Shown here one piece after another: positions 11,060 to 25,100 of a stretch of 64,000 bases of DNA. This stretch comes from Trissonchulus latispiculum. Lineage: Eukaryota > Nematoda > Enoplea > Enoplida > Ironidae. Each line of letters starts with the position of its first letter. The first letter of the stretch is position 1. The notes beneath the pieces were generated by a model, which worked only from the letters and a program-made list of their open reading frames with translations, searched no databases and was not told where the DNA came from. The stretch lies in the NCBI GenBank assembly GCA_030248195.1, contig JASAND010028503.1, positions 1 through 64,000 on the forward strand, read 5' to 3'. The translations under genes were made by a program, and so were the position numbers.

Positions 11060-14000
11060 ATCAGTGTTGTTGTGGTGATTTGTCTGAATTTTTATTGAGT
11101 TAATGTTGGTAACTGTTTTATTCGTTTAATTCCAATTTGAAACTTTTTATTCGATTCTGTACTTAACTGTAAATATCTTTGTTTTATTTCTTATCATTCG
11201 TGTCCTTTTGAGTAAGCATATGGTTTAGGCTGGTTTTCCCCAACGTTATTTTAATTTTTTTATAATATTAATTGTGAAACTGTTACAAATTTATAGAAAA
11301 TGTTTTTGAAAAGTAATTCATAAATTCTTTGCATTGTCAGAACAGTATAATTGACGAAATTTCCTTGTATGCTTTTTTGATTTTTGTTTCTTTTGTTATT
11401 GAAAGGATAGATAATTTCTCAAACTTTGTATTGTTCCTCTTGAAATGACCAATTGCGCGTAAACCTTTGTACCCTTGCTTAACGGAGAATGGTTTTGAAA
11501 ACTAGTTGAGAATTAATGGCTCGTTGTATGTAAGTTGCTGACGCACTACACTTTAGCGTTTTGCTCTTATTTGAAAGCGGTGATAAAAGGAGAAAATACG
11601 ACACAATGAATCTTTGAATTTTCTGCCTTGTTTTGACGTACCTATGGCTATATACAGCTTTTTCTTTTGGAATGACGGAACGTTTCTGTTCTTGAAGGAT
11701 TAATGTACTGTTTTAATGTTCTGAACTTCTGTTTTACTATATATGTTCTGTGTTGCACTTTCTTGTCGGATTATGGTTTTTCGTTAGTTCTCAAAGAAGT
11801 CAATCCACCACTTTACGTTCTGCGATCGACTGCAAATATTGTCTTTTTTCTGTTAGCACGTACAATTAGAAAATCAATCTAAACTTACTTTTGTGTTTTT
11901 GTGAATTAGTAGAAAAGTATGTACAAGAATATATTGAAAATTCTTCAGTTTTATTTTTCGATAATAAATTTCTTTTACGCAGCTTTTATGTCCAAATGTC
12001 TGGTTTAACTGTTCGTCTTTTATGATGTTTCGTGTTCCATTCTTCTAATATGTCACTTTATCTCTGTGTTCGTAGCTAAGGAAGCAGCCATGAGTTTATT
12101 TTTTTACGATTTCCTATTGGGTATGTGGTATCACTATATTCTGTTTAAAGATTTAACAACTAACCAAATTGAGTTTACTAGAAAAGAAGTCTTAACTCTA
12201 GTTTTTTTCTTCTCAGTTTTTACTCACTTTTATTGTCTAAAGTTTTAGTTGTATTTTAGAAGCGCAGTTTTTACTGTTAGCATGTGAAATTGGAAAAAGA
12301 AGACTGAAGTGACTGTAGGCATCGTTCCAGTCACAAAAAAGTGTGTATAAGAATATATTGAAAATTCGTCTATTTCAATTTCGGTGATAAATTTTTTCTG
12401 TGCAGCTTTTATGTACAAATCTCTTGTTTGAGTGTTCTTATGTTATTATGTTTAGTGTTGCATTCTCAACATCTTACTCGAGAATACATTTCCTCTTTAT
12501 TATTCTAAACTCTTTTCGCGATGGCACATTTCTAAAGTTTGCATAAATATTTTAATTTAGTTTTACCTTTACAATACCAAAAGAATATGTAAATTTGAAA
12601 TTAATACTAAAATTGAATTTTTCTGTGTATTCGTGTAGTTTTATCTTTGTTTTGTGTGAGCGAGATGTTGCTCCCAATATGTATTGCTTTATGTTTCTAG
12701 TTCTCTCTGTTTCCTGTATTTCTTTTCTAACAAAACAATTTTGGTTAGTAACTTTCCAAATTTTTTATTTGGTTGCTCAGATTACTTCTTTGGATATAAA
12801 CAAAATGATTACGTATAGCAACAAAACAGCAAAAATGTAGTGAACGAATATTGGAAAAACCTTGTTTAAAGATTTTAAAATATTTTTACCGTTACAATTC
12901 GAAGATAATATCTATATTCGTTTTTATTTCATGTCAACCAGACTTTAGTCACAATATCAGATGCTTTATGTTTGCATTTGTCTGTGTTTCGTGTATTTTG
13001 TTTTGTTCCATTAAAAGAATTTCTTGTTTTACAATTTTTCTAATTAGGTACCTCAGATTAATTGTTAACATTTATCCAAAACTATTACCTATAGGAATAA
13101 ACTAAAACAAAAAAGGTAAACAAAATTGGAAACAGATCAAACTATGTCGACTAAATATAGGATTTTGTAGTTAGGGCAACACAGGGAAAAATTTAAATTA
13201 TGTCTCAGAAAATAAATCAAAGGATACGAAAAAAAGAAGATAACCTTGTGTTCTTTTCGTGGAAACAGTTTTTGTAAAGTCCCTTTTCCCTGCCGGTTTT
13301 TCGTCTAAGTGGAGCAGACACATATTGCGTTTAGAATTAAAACTGGGAACACCGAAAGTATAGTTTTGAGCGCTGACTCTCTCTGCGTTCTACTCCTTCA
13401 ATAATGAGTAGTTTAGAATTTGTACACTTTATCTGTCGTTCTTATTTAAAAAAATGTTTGTAAGATCTAAAAGTTCATTTTGTTTACTATATGTTTGATT
13501 CATCTCTGTTGCTTGTGTTTTTTTTACATCAATCACCATAGCACTTACACCATCGTGTGTTAATTTTTTATTCTTTGTTTACATTTTCAATACTGGATTA
13601 ATTCAAACAGACTTATTTAATAGTTTCCTAAACTTTGCTGTTTTAGATTTTTGAAATTCCCTCTTCTATTTTTTGCTTAAAAAACTTAAATTTGTCTTCT
13701 GTAAAACGTTGTTTTAATGTATTTGTAGTCAACTATGTTTTGTGATTTGTCTGATATTTTTAAAATTATCAATCTGAAAGTTACACTTTGCATAGATTGG
13801 CAGACTTTGCTGGTTGATAGTTTTCAAAATACTTATCGCTTAACGAAATGTTTTAATGAATTTCATTATAACGACTAACGGCAATGTCAACTCTAAGTTT
13901 TTGCGTTTTTTTAATAAAGAGAAAACATCTAAACAACATTTTTCCTTTATTTTTGAGAAGGATAATTGAATTATCACTAAACTAACTGTTTCAAACTAAT

Positions 14001-14144
14001 ATTTTTTTGGTTACAGAAAAAGTGCACTGTGAAAAAAATAAAATTGCGTATACTCCATTACATTATTTGTCTAGAAACACTATCATCTCATGATATGTAA
14101 GATATACTTTACGTACAAAACGAGTTTGACAACCCGTAAACAAA
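11060..14144. repeat. T-rich intergenic region with diverged tandem duplications
   Basis: No exon could be threaded on either strand. Blocks at about 11915-12050 and 12335-12470 are diverged copies (shared AAGAATATATTGAAAATTC and GCAGCTTTTATGT). Blocks at about 12600-12760 and 12870-13040 also match (shared GCTTTATGTTT, then TCTGTGTTTC-like words). The short hydrophobic ORFs at 12595 and 12851 resemble each other because of this, which is more likely duplication of T-rich DNA than coding. Confidence 0.45.
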
Positions 14145-17100
14145 ATGTTCCGAAACGAGGACGAGTCTTTCCTAGATATGGACGAGCTTACAAACTCAAG
14201 CCAAAGCCTGAGCGGAGCAGATTCTACAGAAACTATTTACAACGGTAAGCAAGAAATAACACAGGCACAGAAATTTTATATTAGTTTATTCTTTTGCTAA
14301 CAAAAACAGTAAGAGTACAGTCAGGATAATCTAGACCTTGTTTTCATATGAATTATAGCATTTGCCATCGTTTACAAAAAAATCAAACATGTAGCCTCAT
14401 TTTACTTACCAAGTATAGTTTATCTGTTTTTGCCAACAAATGAAAATACTTTACGAGACAAATATAATGATGTACTTCAATATATTTTTTAGAGACAGTA
14501 CGTTCCCCTGTATTAAACGCTGCTGTTTGCGAACTGAAAGAAATTGAAAAAGAGCAAAGAGTAAGATTGCAAACGGAAGAGGAATCATTCCTAGGAAGGC
14601 AGCCAAGAAACTTATCGGAATGGTTATTGGGAACAAAGTCTACAGAAAGTATTTTAGACGCTACGGACAATCAGTTGTCTGAGTGGAGACAGTTATCAGC
14701 CAAAAGCCCAGTCCCAAAATTGCTCAAAGAAGATGTAACAGAAGATGCATCCAGTAAATTCATAAGCAATTTTGTGATTATGTTTGCTAATTGCGACTCT
14801 GCAAAACAGCTAGTCAAAAAATACATGCCTTAGTTTATTTCCTTTTGTTCTCCTATGTGAACAATTGTCACATCAGTAGAGCTGTCCATAGTGTACTTTC
14901 AGAAAAATTCTGTAAGGAACGGGAATACAGTTTCAACATAACTAGTTTTGCAAATGCTTCTAGGAAAAATTGCGTTTTGCATTCTGTTTCCTCTTTTTTT
15001 GTTTTTGTACATTCGTCACAAAAGCACAACAGTGTTTCAGATATATACTTTCAAAAACTATTCTACAAACTAACACATGTTTCACTAGTTTTTTCTATAT
15101 ATTCTTTTTCGACAAGTACCCCCAACGAACACCGTTGATTTTCGATACCAAATTTAACAATTTCTACAAACATTAAACAGAAAGGAGATATGTTCTAGAT
15201 ATTTTTATCGTTTCGGATAATTGTTCGTAAAAAAGAACAATGATTGTTGATAACAAGTGTTGGAGATCATTCTACAAATAGTAGGTATTTTAGTCTGTTT
15301 TCTCGTTTTTCTATTTTTAGACGTTTGCAGAAAAAGCTAGAACTGTATTGCAACATAACGACTTTTGAAAAAGTTTGTGCTAGATAATATATATAATTTT
15401 ATTTTCTATATTCGAGAATTGTGAAACAAACGAAAAACAATTAGACGACAATAGGAAAATCTAATGAAAACCGGAAACTGCATACAGGTGACAACAAGAA
15501 TAATAGATTTTCTTTACAGATTGCTGTTGTTTCTTTTTTTTAACAAAATATCTTTCTATACGTGTTCACACTTACCTCAATACAGCGTGCAAACATTTCA
15601 CTTGTAAGAGTGGTTTTAGTTTCTTGTCTTTGTCGCTTCTTGTATGATTGTGGCTTGTATAGTGAATAGTTATGTTTGCAAATTCTAATTACTATTTGTT
15701 CTCCACGAGTATTTAACAATATTTCAGGAAAAGAAAAAACACCAAACAGTTTACGAAGGAAAAAGTACGAAAACGTAGCTTGTACGGAAAGACGTGCCAG
15801 AAGTATTTGTTCAAATATCTTTCTGTCAGAGAAAGGATACGAAAGTATCAAAGATGCTGCAAAAACAACTAAAGTTAGAGAATCGCAGCTGCAGGAAACA
15901 TATGATGCTATGCTTCTAGAAGGAGAAGGCAAAGGTTAAAAAACTTTGATTTGTATTTAACTGTTTCTTTCTTCTGCACGCAATTATGTCAGTAATCAGT
16001 TTTATTTAATACCAAAACTATGTAATATGTTATTTTTTGCTTCTATTGAAACTAGAAAACTATGAAAACGAATGTACGAAACACATCCATTAGCCGATTA
16101 GCCCTTTCATTTTCAAATGATATAGATGGAAGGAAGGTCAGAACAACGTGATGGAAAAACAAGAAAACAAGTAAAGATTAAATATTTAAATTAAAACAGT
16201 TTTACAAATTTTACTGTGAAATCTTTTACTCTGTACTTTATACAAAACAAAACAAATCGACAACAGACAATTACCCATAACTTCAAAACCGATAAAAGGT
16301 CACTTCTACTTATAGGATTCCATTCCTCGCTCGTGTCGTCAAGCCCATGCTACAATAGACAGTTTGGAAACGACTTGTGTGGAGCAATTATTTGCTGACA
16401 TACGGAAGATCCCATATAACCTTGATCTTTTGGTTACTGACAATAATGTATCAGCCTTTTTAGCAACTCTAGCAGTAACATTTTCACTGTCATCAACTCA
16501 TATTCTCGGGGCACTCTTGATTTTGTGTCTCTTCTGTGTTCAAGGTATGACATATTTAACAATAGATATATCGTTTTTCTTTTTCTAATGTTTTTTTTTG
16601 TTGCGAAATACATAAATACATTTTCGTTATGAAAATTATGCACGATACAAATACATGTGTTTTTTAAAGAATATATTGTTTTTTCTGAAGTTCGTTTCTT
16701 ATAGTACTAATACAATCGTCAATTTTGGTAAAAAATTTACACCACAAATTTATTAATATTCCAGACGGTTTAATTTCCTACAAAGATGCAGTAACCAATC
16801 AAGTCAGAGAAGATAACTTATCTACATTGGTCTTTCTGATTGGACGATCCTGTACAGGGAAGACACCCTCCATGCAGCTATTCTTCAGGGACGTTCTAGT
16901 CAAAGCAATGGGAGAGAAATGGTACCATATGAAATGTGTGGGAATCTGTACAATTCAAGGCTTGCAGAAAAGCCAACAGCAGGTAACGCACATTTACACG
17001 CTACTAACGCTAACTTGTGTTGTGCTGTCTAAACATAGAAAACTTATGTCTTTTTTCTACAAGCTGCTATAAACTGACTAAGTTATTACTACAGTTGTAA

Positions 17101-20100
17101 AAACAAAAGAAATTTATTTTAAATTTTTAAAAAATACTAGTACTGGTTCAGCAAATATAAACCGTACTTTTTTTGTTATTTAGCTAATAGAAGGTGGAGT
17201 TGATCCTACTATGGCTATTGTCAGTGATGAATTCTTGAATACAGCAAATAGCCTTAGTAAAAGTGGAGCTGGAGCAAATCAAGATAGCTTTTGTTATCTT
17301 AATCAATGGTGGTCCGTTTTCCAGAGTAGTTCAGCATACAAATCTACTGACAGCGAGTCTCCTGTCGATGCGTCACTCCATATTCTAGGAGGCTTAGCTC
17401 ACAAAGCTCTCTTAAAATCTTACCATTCTGCCATGGCAGCAGATGGACTGTGGGAGAGGTACACATTTTGATTGTTGCATTTTTCATTGTTTCACGACAG
17501 TTATGTTTTTTATTTTAAATTTTCTTTTAAAACTTTTCACGATTCTACACTCTAAAATGAGAAATTGGTAATACTCTTTTTCCACAGACAGATTATTTAT
17601 ACTAAAACATTTTTTAGGATCCTTTTGTTTCCAGCTCTGACTAAATACTACAAAACTGCAACATCTAGACAGGCATGTCAGAATCTGCTAACTAATTTTG
17701 GGAAATGCAGCTTATCTGATGCTTTTTTGAAAGTTTGGAGAATTCATCGCCTCAGGTATTTTTACTTCTTTTGAAATTAAAAATGGTTAGTTACAGCTTT
17801 TTCCTAGCTACGTCATAGTTTCTTTATTCACATAAACAAATGACAGAACTTTAGAAGTTCAATTTTCATTACGTTTTTGATAAGCGATTTGTACTCTTCG
17901 TTCCTATCTTCTTTTAATTTTTTTCTTTAAACACTATTTTTAGAAAAGACCGGGTAATCTATAAATGTTGCGACAAAGGGATCGAGTATCTGGCCCAGTA
18001 CTGGGCTAAGTGTGTAGATTCTGTCAATCACGATATGGAATACGGCAACATTTTCATTCACAATCCAAAGATAGGCCAGATGACAATGCGATTGGCTGTG
18101 GCATATCATATATTGGCTTACTTTGTTCATGTTTTGGAACGTGGAGAAACGGCTGAACCGTTCACATTCCAAATATCATTGACAGATGTCAAAAATGCAC
18201 TATCGATTGTCCTCAAATCAGAAGTGTGGAAAAGACAAATACGATTTGTAAGCTTTATCATGTACTTGTGAAAATAGTAACAAAAATTATTCTTGAGTGC
18301 AGAGAACAAGAATGGCTACCAGTCTATGCAATCACATATATCATATGGACATTGTTTTAGATATACAATGTACTGGTAAATCCGCCAAAAGTTATGGTCT
18401 TGCCTTCGTACAAAGCGCAGTTGAGCACGGTTCAGTATATTCATGAAATGGCTGCTAAATTTCCCGGGAGAATAGTGGTGGCTTACAAAATTCGGTCTTC
18501 AATCACTCCAAAACTGAGAGACAGCATAGGAAAATGTGTAAGCATTTTTAATTTGTTTTTATTTCAATAAATTTCTGTATCTAATTCAGCTTAAACGAGA
18601 AACTGAAAGTTTGTTTTCATATGACATTCTGAACTAATATGTAAACTTATGATAAAAAAATTTCAGGAAATAATATTGTCTATTTCAGATAAACGACGTT
18701 CTGAAGCTTGCACCTTTCCTAGATGTGTTCACTGGGCCGAGCGGTGGTCTACACTTTGTGAAGAAGAAAGAAAAAGATGTATCAGAAGAAGTTCTGAGGA
18801 ATTTATTTATTACCAGAGATCAATACGAGAAGCTCAGATTATCTCCTGGGCCAGTGACTACTCCCGACGAGAATCTAACCGCAGTCAACATCGGGAATTT
18901 GGATACAGTTCGAATTCCAAAAATGAGTACTACAGAAATGGCGTCTCCCTATATGATCATTGTCCTGAAGACAATAAAATTCCAATTGGAACAGAGTGCG
19001 ACTTTGGGATTGTCGGATATAGAAATTATCCGACAAAGTCGCCGTCAAAGAGCAATAGCTACAGCTACAACAACAGAAAGAAACCAGATACAAGCCGACC
19101 AACATATAAGGAGAAGTGAAAACATTGGATATATCAGCGAGCCGTTGACGTCAAGAAGAGAAGTTGCCGAAGAACCAACAACAAGCGAAAATGGAAACAA
19201 CAGTATCACAACGATAGAAATGGAACGAGAACTGCTCTACGGCGAACCGTTGGACAGGGAAATAGAAACAAATACAATTGGGAGAACAGGAAACGAGGAT
19301 AATATCAGCACGCCTGTATCAAGAACACGGACGGAATCTGATCTGTCCACAGTGGAAGGACAAGACAATCTACCTCGACGACAGCTATGCATTGGACCGC
19401 GGACTTTTCCAGAGCGGCAGTACAACTCGGTAGCAATGGAAAACAGGCAAAGGATAAAAACAAAAAATAACGAAGACGAGGAAGACACATCGGATACGGA
19501 AGCTTCATACGAGAATGAATCAGATAGTGAAGGGGCAACGTCTGAGTACTCTACATCGATTGAAGAGAACGAATTGGAAGAACTTCAGACAGAAGCCAGA
19601 ACGATACGGTATAGCTTTGGTCGAGATGCGGACGAAAGTCTGGTAGAATCAGCAAACAGAAGAGACGGAAAGCATAAAGACGTGGAAAAACGAACGCAGA
19701 AGAGAAAAGCAGAAATAACAGAGACAAGACTCAACAAGAAGAGACCTAGCCTAGTACCAGAGGATACAGATACCACTTCTTTATCTGGATCAATCGGCCA
19801 ACTACAAAATCAATGTCGGGAGGATCATCGGTCGCCGATAGAAACAAATGCAACTGAAAGCAGCATCGCAACAAATGTAAGCGAGTCCTCTCCTCCGATA
19901 GTTCGTCAGAACCTTTTTCCTTCAACGCCTGGTGAAAGCACTGGAAACCCTACAGAAAGACCTGGTAGTTCCGGATCAACAACAGTCTGCGTTAGAACGA
20001 GAAAAAATGCAAAGGCAACAAACCCAGCAACTATACCAATCTTCGTGGGTCATCAAGAGGTTGCTATGGCAGATCACACACTACAACAAGAACCAGAAGA

Positions 20101-20167
20101 AGACTCTCCAGAAGCTATAAGAAAACAATTCAATGAAAGGCAAACAAGAGCGAAAAGCAAAATGTGA
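14145..20167 (+). CDS. DUF3987-type P-loop NTPase (primase-helicase-like), 10 exons
   Basis: Exons: 14145-14244, 14493-14753, 15728-15934, 16359-16544, 16765-16982, 17184-17458, 17618-17755, 17944-18247, 18361-18537, 18689-20167. They sum to 3,345 nt, giving 1,114 aa. Residues about 190-600 match the DUF3987 layout: Walker A GRSCTGKT at 278-285, Walker B-like AIVSDE ending at 339-340, HILGGLAHKALL, DGLWER with a possible arginine finger near 416, and a helical MRLAVAYHILAYF segment. DUF3987 proteins are mostly bacterial or phage P-loop proteins, often beside primase domains; the exact reaction is unclear. The last 400 or so residues are acidic and low complexity, unlike bacterial members. Introns 1-4 are phase 1; later ones are phase 0 or 2. 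Exon 2 could instead read through to a stop at 14833, giving a short isoform. Confidence 0.75.
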
Positions 20168-20890
20168 AAAAAAAGTGCTTTTCGACTAGTCAGCTATCGA
20201 TGTTTGTAAACTAACTTTTCCTTTTTTTGATTTTTGTTTATTATGGCAAAACGAAGTAATTAATGAGAGTTATGTTTCCTTTTTTCTTTTACCATTGTTA
20301 GTTTTGGATCTTATTACTTTGAAGTACATGATTAAATGAAACATGTTTTTCAAAGAGTCAATGACAATCTTTCTCTTTACTATCCCCTTACTGTTGAAAA
20401 CTGTATTTGGCAGAATTTTCTTGTCAGATCACTCTATTTATGACCAATATGAAAATTGCTCAAATTCTTAAAGTTTATTTTGCATATACTCAGAACTTTC
20501 AATTTTTCAAAATGTTAGAAGCTATAACGAAACAGTTCAATGAAAGGCAAACTAGAGCTAAATGCAAAATGTGAAAAAAGTGCTTTTCGACATCTTACCT
20601 ATCCATGTTTGAAAAGTATTTTTTCCTTTTTTTAGTTTTTGTTTTTTTCTGCGAAAATGAAGTAATTAATGTGAGTTATGTTTCCGTTTCTTTGTTTATT
20701 CATTGTTCTTATTGGATCTTATTACTTTTAAATAAATGATTAAATGAGACATGTTTTTCAGTGAGTCAATAACAATCTTTCAATCTCTTTACTATAGGTC
20801 TGCTGTAGAAAACTGTTCTTCGCAGAATTTTCTCGTCACATCACTCTATTTATGACCAATATCAAAATTCTTTTTCAAATGCTTCAAGTT
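20111..20890 (+). repeat. Direct duplication of the 3' end of the DUF3987 gene
   Basis: About 370 bp covering the last codons, stop and 3' flank (20111-20480) recur at about 20518-20890 with moderate divergence; both contain AATGAAAGGCAAAC, then AAAATGTGAAAAAA. The second copy has lost upstream coding sequence. It may supply a duplicate polyadenylation region or mark an old tandem duplication of a longer gene. Confidence 0.75.
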
Positions 20891-22194
20891 TATTTTGCAT
20901 TTAGTCTCAACTTACAAATCTTCAAAATGTTTCTATAAGTTAGATCGTGTGTTTCAATTCAGTGTAATGCCGATTAATGGTAAAAAGAAAATTTTAGTTT
21001 GACCACTTTCATTTAAAATCAATGAATTGTAAAGACGACGTTAGAGAATCGTAAATCAGTTTAATGATACTTTCAACCTAAAGATGGCCTTCTTCTCTGA
21101 GATTAGTTGGCTAAAATAGACTCATAACTTTTCTCAACAGCACCCAAACGTTGATAAAAACTTTGCTTTCTCTGAATTGAATCTTTTGTTAATTTTCAGT
21201 TACCGTACTGTCTAGCAGAGTATTCAATGGATACTAAATTTGAAATTTTAACTTAGTCTTTCAACTATTGCAAAATACGTTGTAAGAGAAATACGAATAA
21301 GCACACACTCTACTGAGCGAAGCAGTCACGCATAATTTCACGTGCGGGCGTAAGATTTGCATATGACGAGATTTCTTCGCACCAGTTAAAAGGAAAAGGT
21401 GTATGCTCTTTGACTGCTGCCAAAATTTTGACTCTCCTCGCAAGATACATCTATTACAGGTCAGTTAGCGATAATACATTTAATTATTCATTTAATTGCG
21501 TGTCCATAGTTTCTTTTCGTGTTAATATGCTGTTGCAAATAATGATATTTTCATGTCTGGTCAGCTTAACTTAGAGTCAATTATTTCGGATCAACTAAAG
21601 ACCATGTCACACTAGGCAAATTTGAGGCAAGTTAGTTGGAAAAAATGGTTCAGTGGTGCCCAATGTCAATGTAGTGGCAACAGAGAAAAAAGTTGCCGCA
21701 AAAAAGTTACTGCAAATCGATTTGGAACAATTTGTAGCGGGAATTAGCAGGTTGATTGGTCGATTGAAATTAAAATTGTCGCGTTTGACTTTATATTTTT
21801 AATTGATTCTTGCTTTAACCAAATGAACTAGCTGTTTGTGGCAACTTTTTTCTCCGGCACTGAACCTACGGTGACGCAGCTGCTCCTATGTTTCGTAGTG
21901 TGAACTTGTCATAAAGAATCTCTCCTTAAACCTCACCTGCATGGGATATAGTTTAATTGATGCTACATCTCTCGTAACTTGACAAGGAAAAAATTTTGCC
22001 ACTGATTTAGCTGAAAAGTTGTATACTCGGATTATCATGATCGCGGAAAGGATTCTAATGTCTGTTTTCCAAATCAATCTTCGAAGCTTAAACTACCGAG
22101 CTATCTTTTTAGCATTCTGTTTTTAGCATTTTAGCATTTTTAACATATGTAATTTTTATCTTTTTAGTTGATAGTTGAGCACTGACACTGAAAC
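20891..22194. other. Intergenic region with a possible MITE
   Basis: No exon found. TGTCACACTAGGCAA near 21606 and an inverted TCGTAGTGTGAAC near 21895 resemble the ends of a MITE of about 300 bp. Confidence 0.35.
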
Positions 22195-25100
22195 ATGTCG
22201 GACGAAGAAACAACGAACAGAAAAGCGAAAGGGAGGCGTAGAATTCTGCGACTACCATCTTCTTCGGACGAAGAGACAGACAGAAACAAAAGTGATACAG
22301 CGGAAACCAATCTGGAGAAAGATACAGGCAATGAGAAGCAGTCCAACAAAATGGAAGGGGACAACACTGAACAGGCTAAGACCGTCCCAGTTAGCCCTGT
22401 TTCTAGCAGTGCTGCTTCTAACAGTCATTCAAAAAGGTAAAAATTATTTTCCATCTATTAATTTCCTTTTTTGTTAGCATACTATATCCAAATACGGAAA
22501 CAAACGAAATATCATGATTATAACGGTCTCGTAGAGGAACTGCCAAACTGATGTAATATTGCTGTCTGTCAGTATCATTACTTATCGTGTTGCATAAAAC
22601 AATAAAAGAGAGTGATAATCTTAGTGATGTTCACTATTAGGCAGAAGCAAAACTTGCTAAATTCCATTTTTTCCTGATATCAAAAAGACATGCATGTACT
22701 AAGGCAGACGTACACCTTTCAAGAAACAACTTTTCTCACACAACATTACAATTACATTACTGTTTCCTAGGCTATTGTATTGTAATACTTCATATTTATT
22801 TTTTCTTTAACATCGATCGATCGCTAGCTGGCTAACGGCCATTGGCCGGCCATTGCCCACCGGCCAATGGCCACCGAATTGGCCGTTGGCCAATGGCCGT
22901 TGGCCGGCCAATGTCCAATTGCCCGGCAAAATTCAAACTCCGGCCAAGCCAAGCCAATTCTACCATCAAAATCTTCTGCCAAACGCAACAGTAAGTAGTC
23001 GACATCAGTACACATCTTGTTAGTCTCTCAAGAATGCGTCTGCCTTACTGTCACCACATTTTTATGTTTTCTAGTAGCTGTCCACGATTGCCCACTGGAC
23101 TTAGAAGAAGAAATGAAATGACAAAGTTAGCAAGGTAATAAAAAAATAAAGCATTTATATCTGAAATTATAACAACAAATAGGAAAACACAGATCAAAGC
23201 AGTATTTCGTACAAACTCCAGTGTTTGTTAAATGTATGTCTCTTTTTAAGAAAATCTGAAGCGATGACTGAAAAATAAAGAGAAAAATAAACAGAAAAAC
23301 ATAAATTCTATTTTCTTAATTTTAAAATTATGTATTTTTCACCGTTTTGTTTTAGATCTATGAGTGATTCGGAGACAATCCGATTCTCTCATGTAACTAC
23401 ATCAGAAGAACGTACGCAAACAGTAAACGCTGGCGAAGACACAGAGGAGGAGAGGCAAAGTGACAATAACGTGGAAAAATGGGAGAAGGAACCGAATAAC
23501 GCGGTAACAAAGGATGCCGAAGACGCAGGGGAGCAAAGGCAAAGTAACAAGCTAAAACAGGAGAAGGAACCTGCTAACGCGGTAACGGAGGAACATCAGC
23601 AGACTTATCCGGAGGATGTGCAACCGACAGGAGAGAAACAGATTTCCGAAATTGAGATAGTATTCGAGTAAGTCATTCAAGAAGAAAAGATAGATAATGA
23701 TTTAAGTAAGATTTGTTTGCTAATTATTAAAAATTCGTATAAAATAACGAAGGGACTGGTTCAAAAATATTTTGCAATGAAAACGTATATACCTTTCATA
23801 TATACACCTTTAAACCGCTTTTTCCAAATCTTTCTGGTAGCAGATTTTCTGGCTATATGCTAAGTTTGTCCTTTGTAAGCGTATATACGTTATCGATTAT
23901 AGAGTATCAAAAATTACGTATATACGCTTTGTTTTTTGAACCACTCTCTAAATTATAATATCACAGGTTATTTAATTTGCAAACAAATAATTAAAATTGA
24001 TAAATTAGTAAGTTTCTAATTAATTGCATCTTCTGAAGTTGATCTTTGGCAAGAAGTGTAACTTAGTAAGGAACAAAAACGATAATAATAGATTTTGTCT
24101 ATAAGTTGCTTTTGGATATATACATATAATTTTTCAAAACTTGCTCCAGGAACGTACAAAGAAAAACAACGATTATGGACATTGTCGGAAATCTACAGGC
24201 GACCTTGGATAAGTACTTAGAGCCACAAAAACGATTTCAATGGAACGTGAAAAAAAGTAACTATCTCTTCAGTTAATTATAAATTTTATAGGGAGCAATG
24301 TGAGAAAACGAAAGAAAAGTCTGATAGCGATAATAGTACGGATAGGGAGCTTTGTTCCTTTGACCTGGACGGCCTGTTGGAGAAATCACTTCAAGAGAGA
24401 GAGTGAGTATATAATTACAAAACCGTATATTTAAAATCGCTTAACATAACATTATCACTTTATCCTTTATTCTCTATTAATACAAAGAATTGATACCATA
24501 TAGTTTTTAACACCTACTTTTGTGTTCTGTTTAAGAGCTCGAGAACTTCGCCTTAGTTTGTCACAGAAGAATGGGGAACATTCTGGAAACGCTGACAGTG
24601 GTAGGCTGGAACATGGTGAAATAACAGAAGAACAAGCTCTGGAGAACCTGGGGTAAAAATATACTCTTTATTTTACATCGACAATAACCTACGTTTTATT
24701 TTGCAAAACGCAGTTATTAGAGTAGAAATTATATAATTTATAATTTGATTCCACTTTTTTATTTTAAAATTTTAAAATATTTAATAAAATTTGCTTTTTC
24801 ACAGATTTGGAGAGAATGAAAACGACTCTAACACGTGGCGAACAGAAAAAGAAGGCAAACAGCCAAGGGATTCTAGACGAAAGCCACCGAAAAAGTGAGA
24901 ACATCTATCTTCTATAATTGATGTCTGTATTCTTCTTATAGACCATGAAACATTCTACTAATGACTTTTTTCCATTAATGAAAAATGATATAAAGAACAG
25001 AAAATGGCAAAATGAGTTTTTACTTTTTTAAGGAAAGTGTCTCCAGTATGTTTGAAATATAAGCCATTGGAGTTCGTCTATGAGCCTCCACTACCGACCC

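Noticed and set aside
12595..13105. Two small membrane-protein genes
   Set aside because: Their similarity is explained by duplication of T-rich DNA; hydrophobic codons arise automatically from such composition.
14567..14833. Separate short gene ending at 14833
   Set aside because: Splicing at 14753 in phase 1 joins it to downstream exons and gives an exactly divisible 1,114-codon frame; the stop at 14833 would at most make a short isoform.
18649..19119. 156-codon + strand ORF
   Set aside because: It is an out-of-frame reading of the last exon of the DUF3987 gene.
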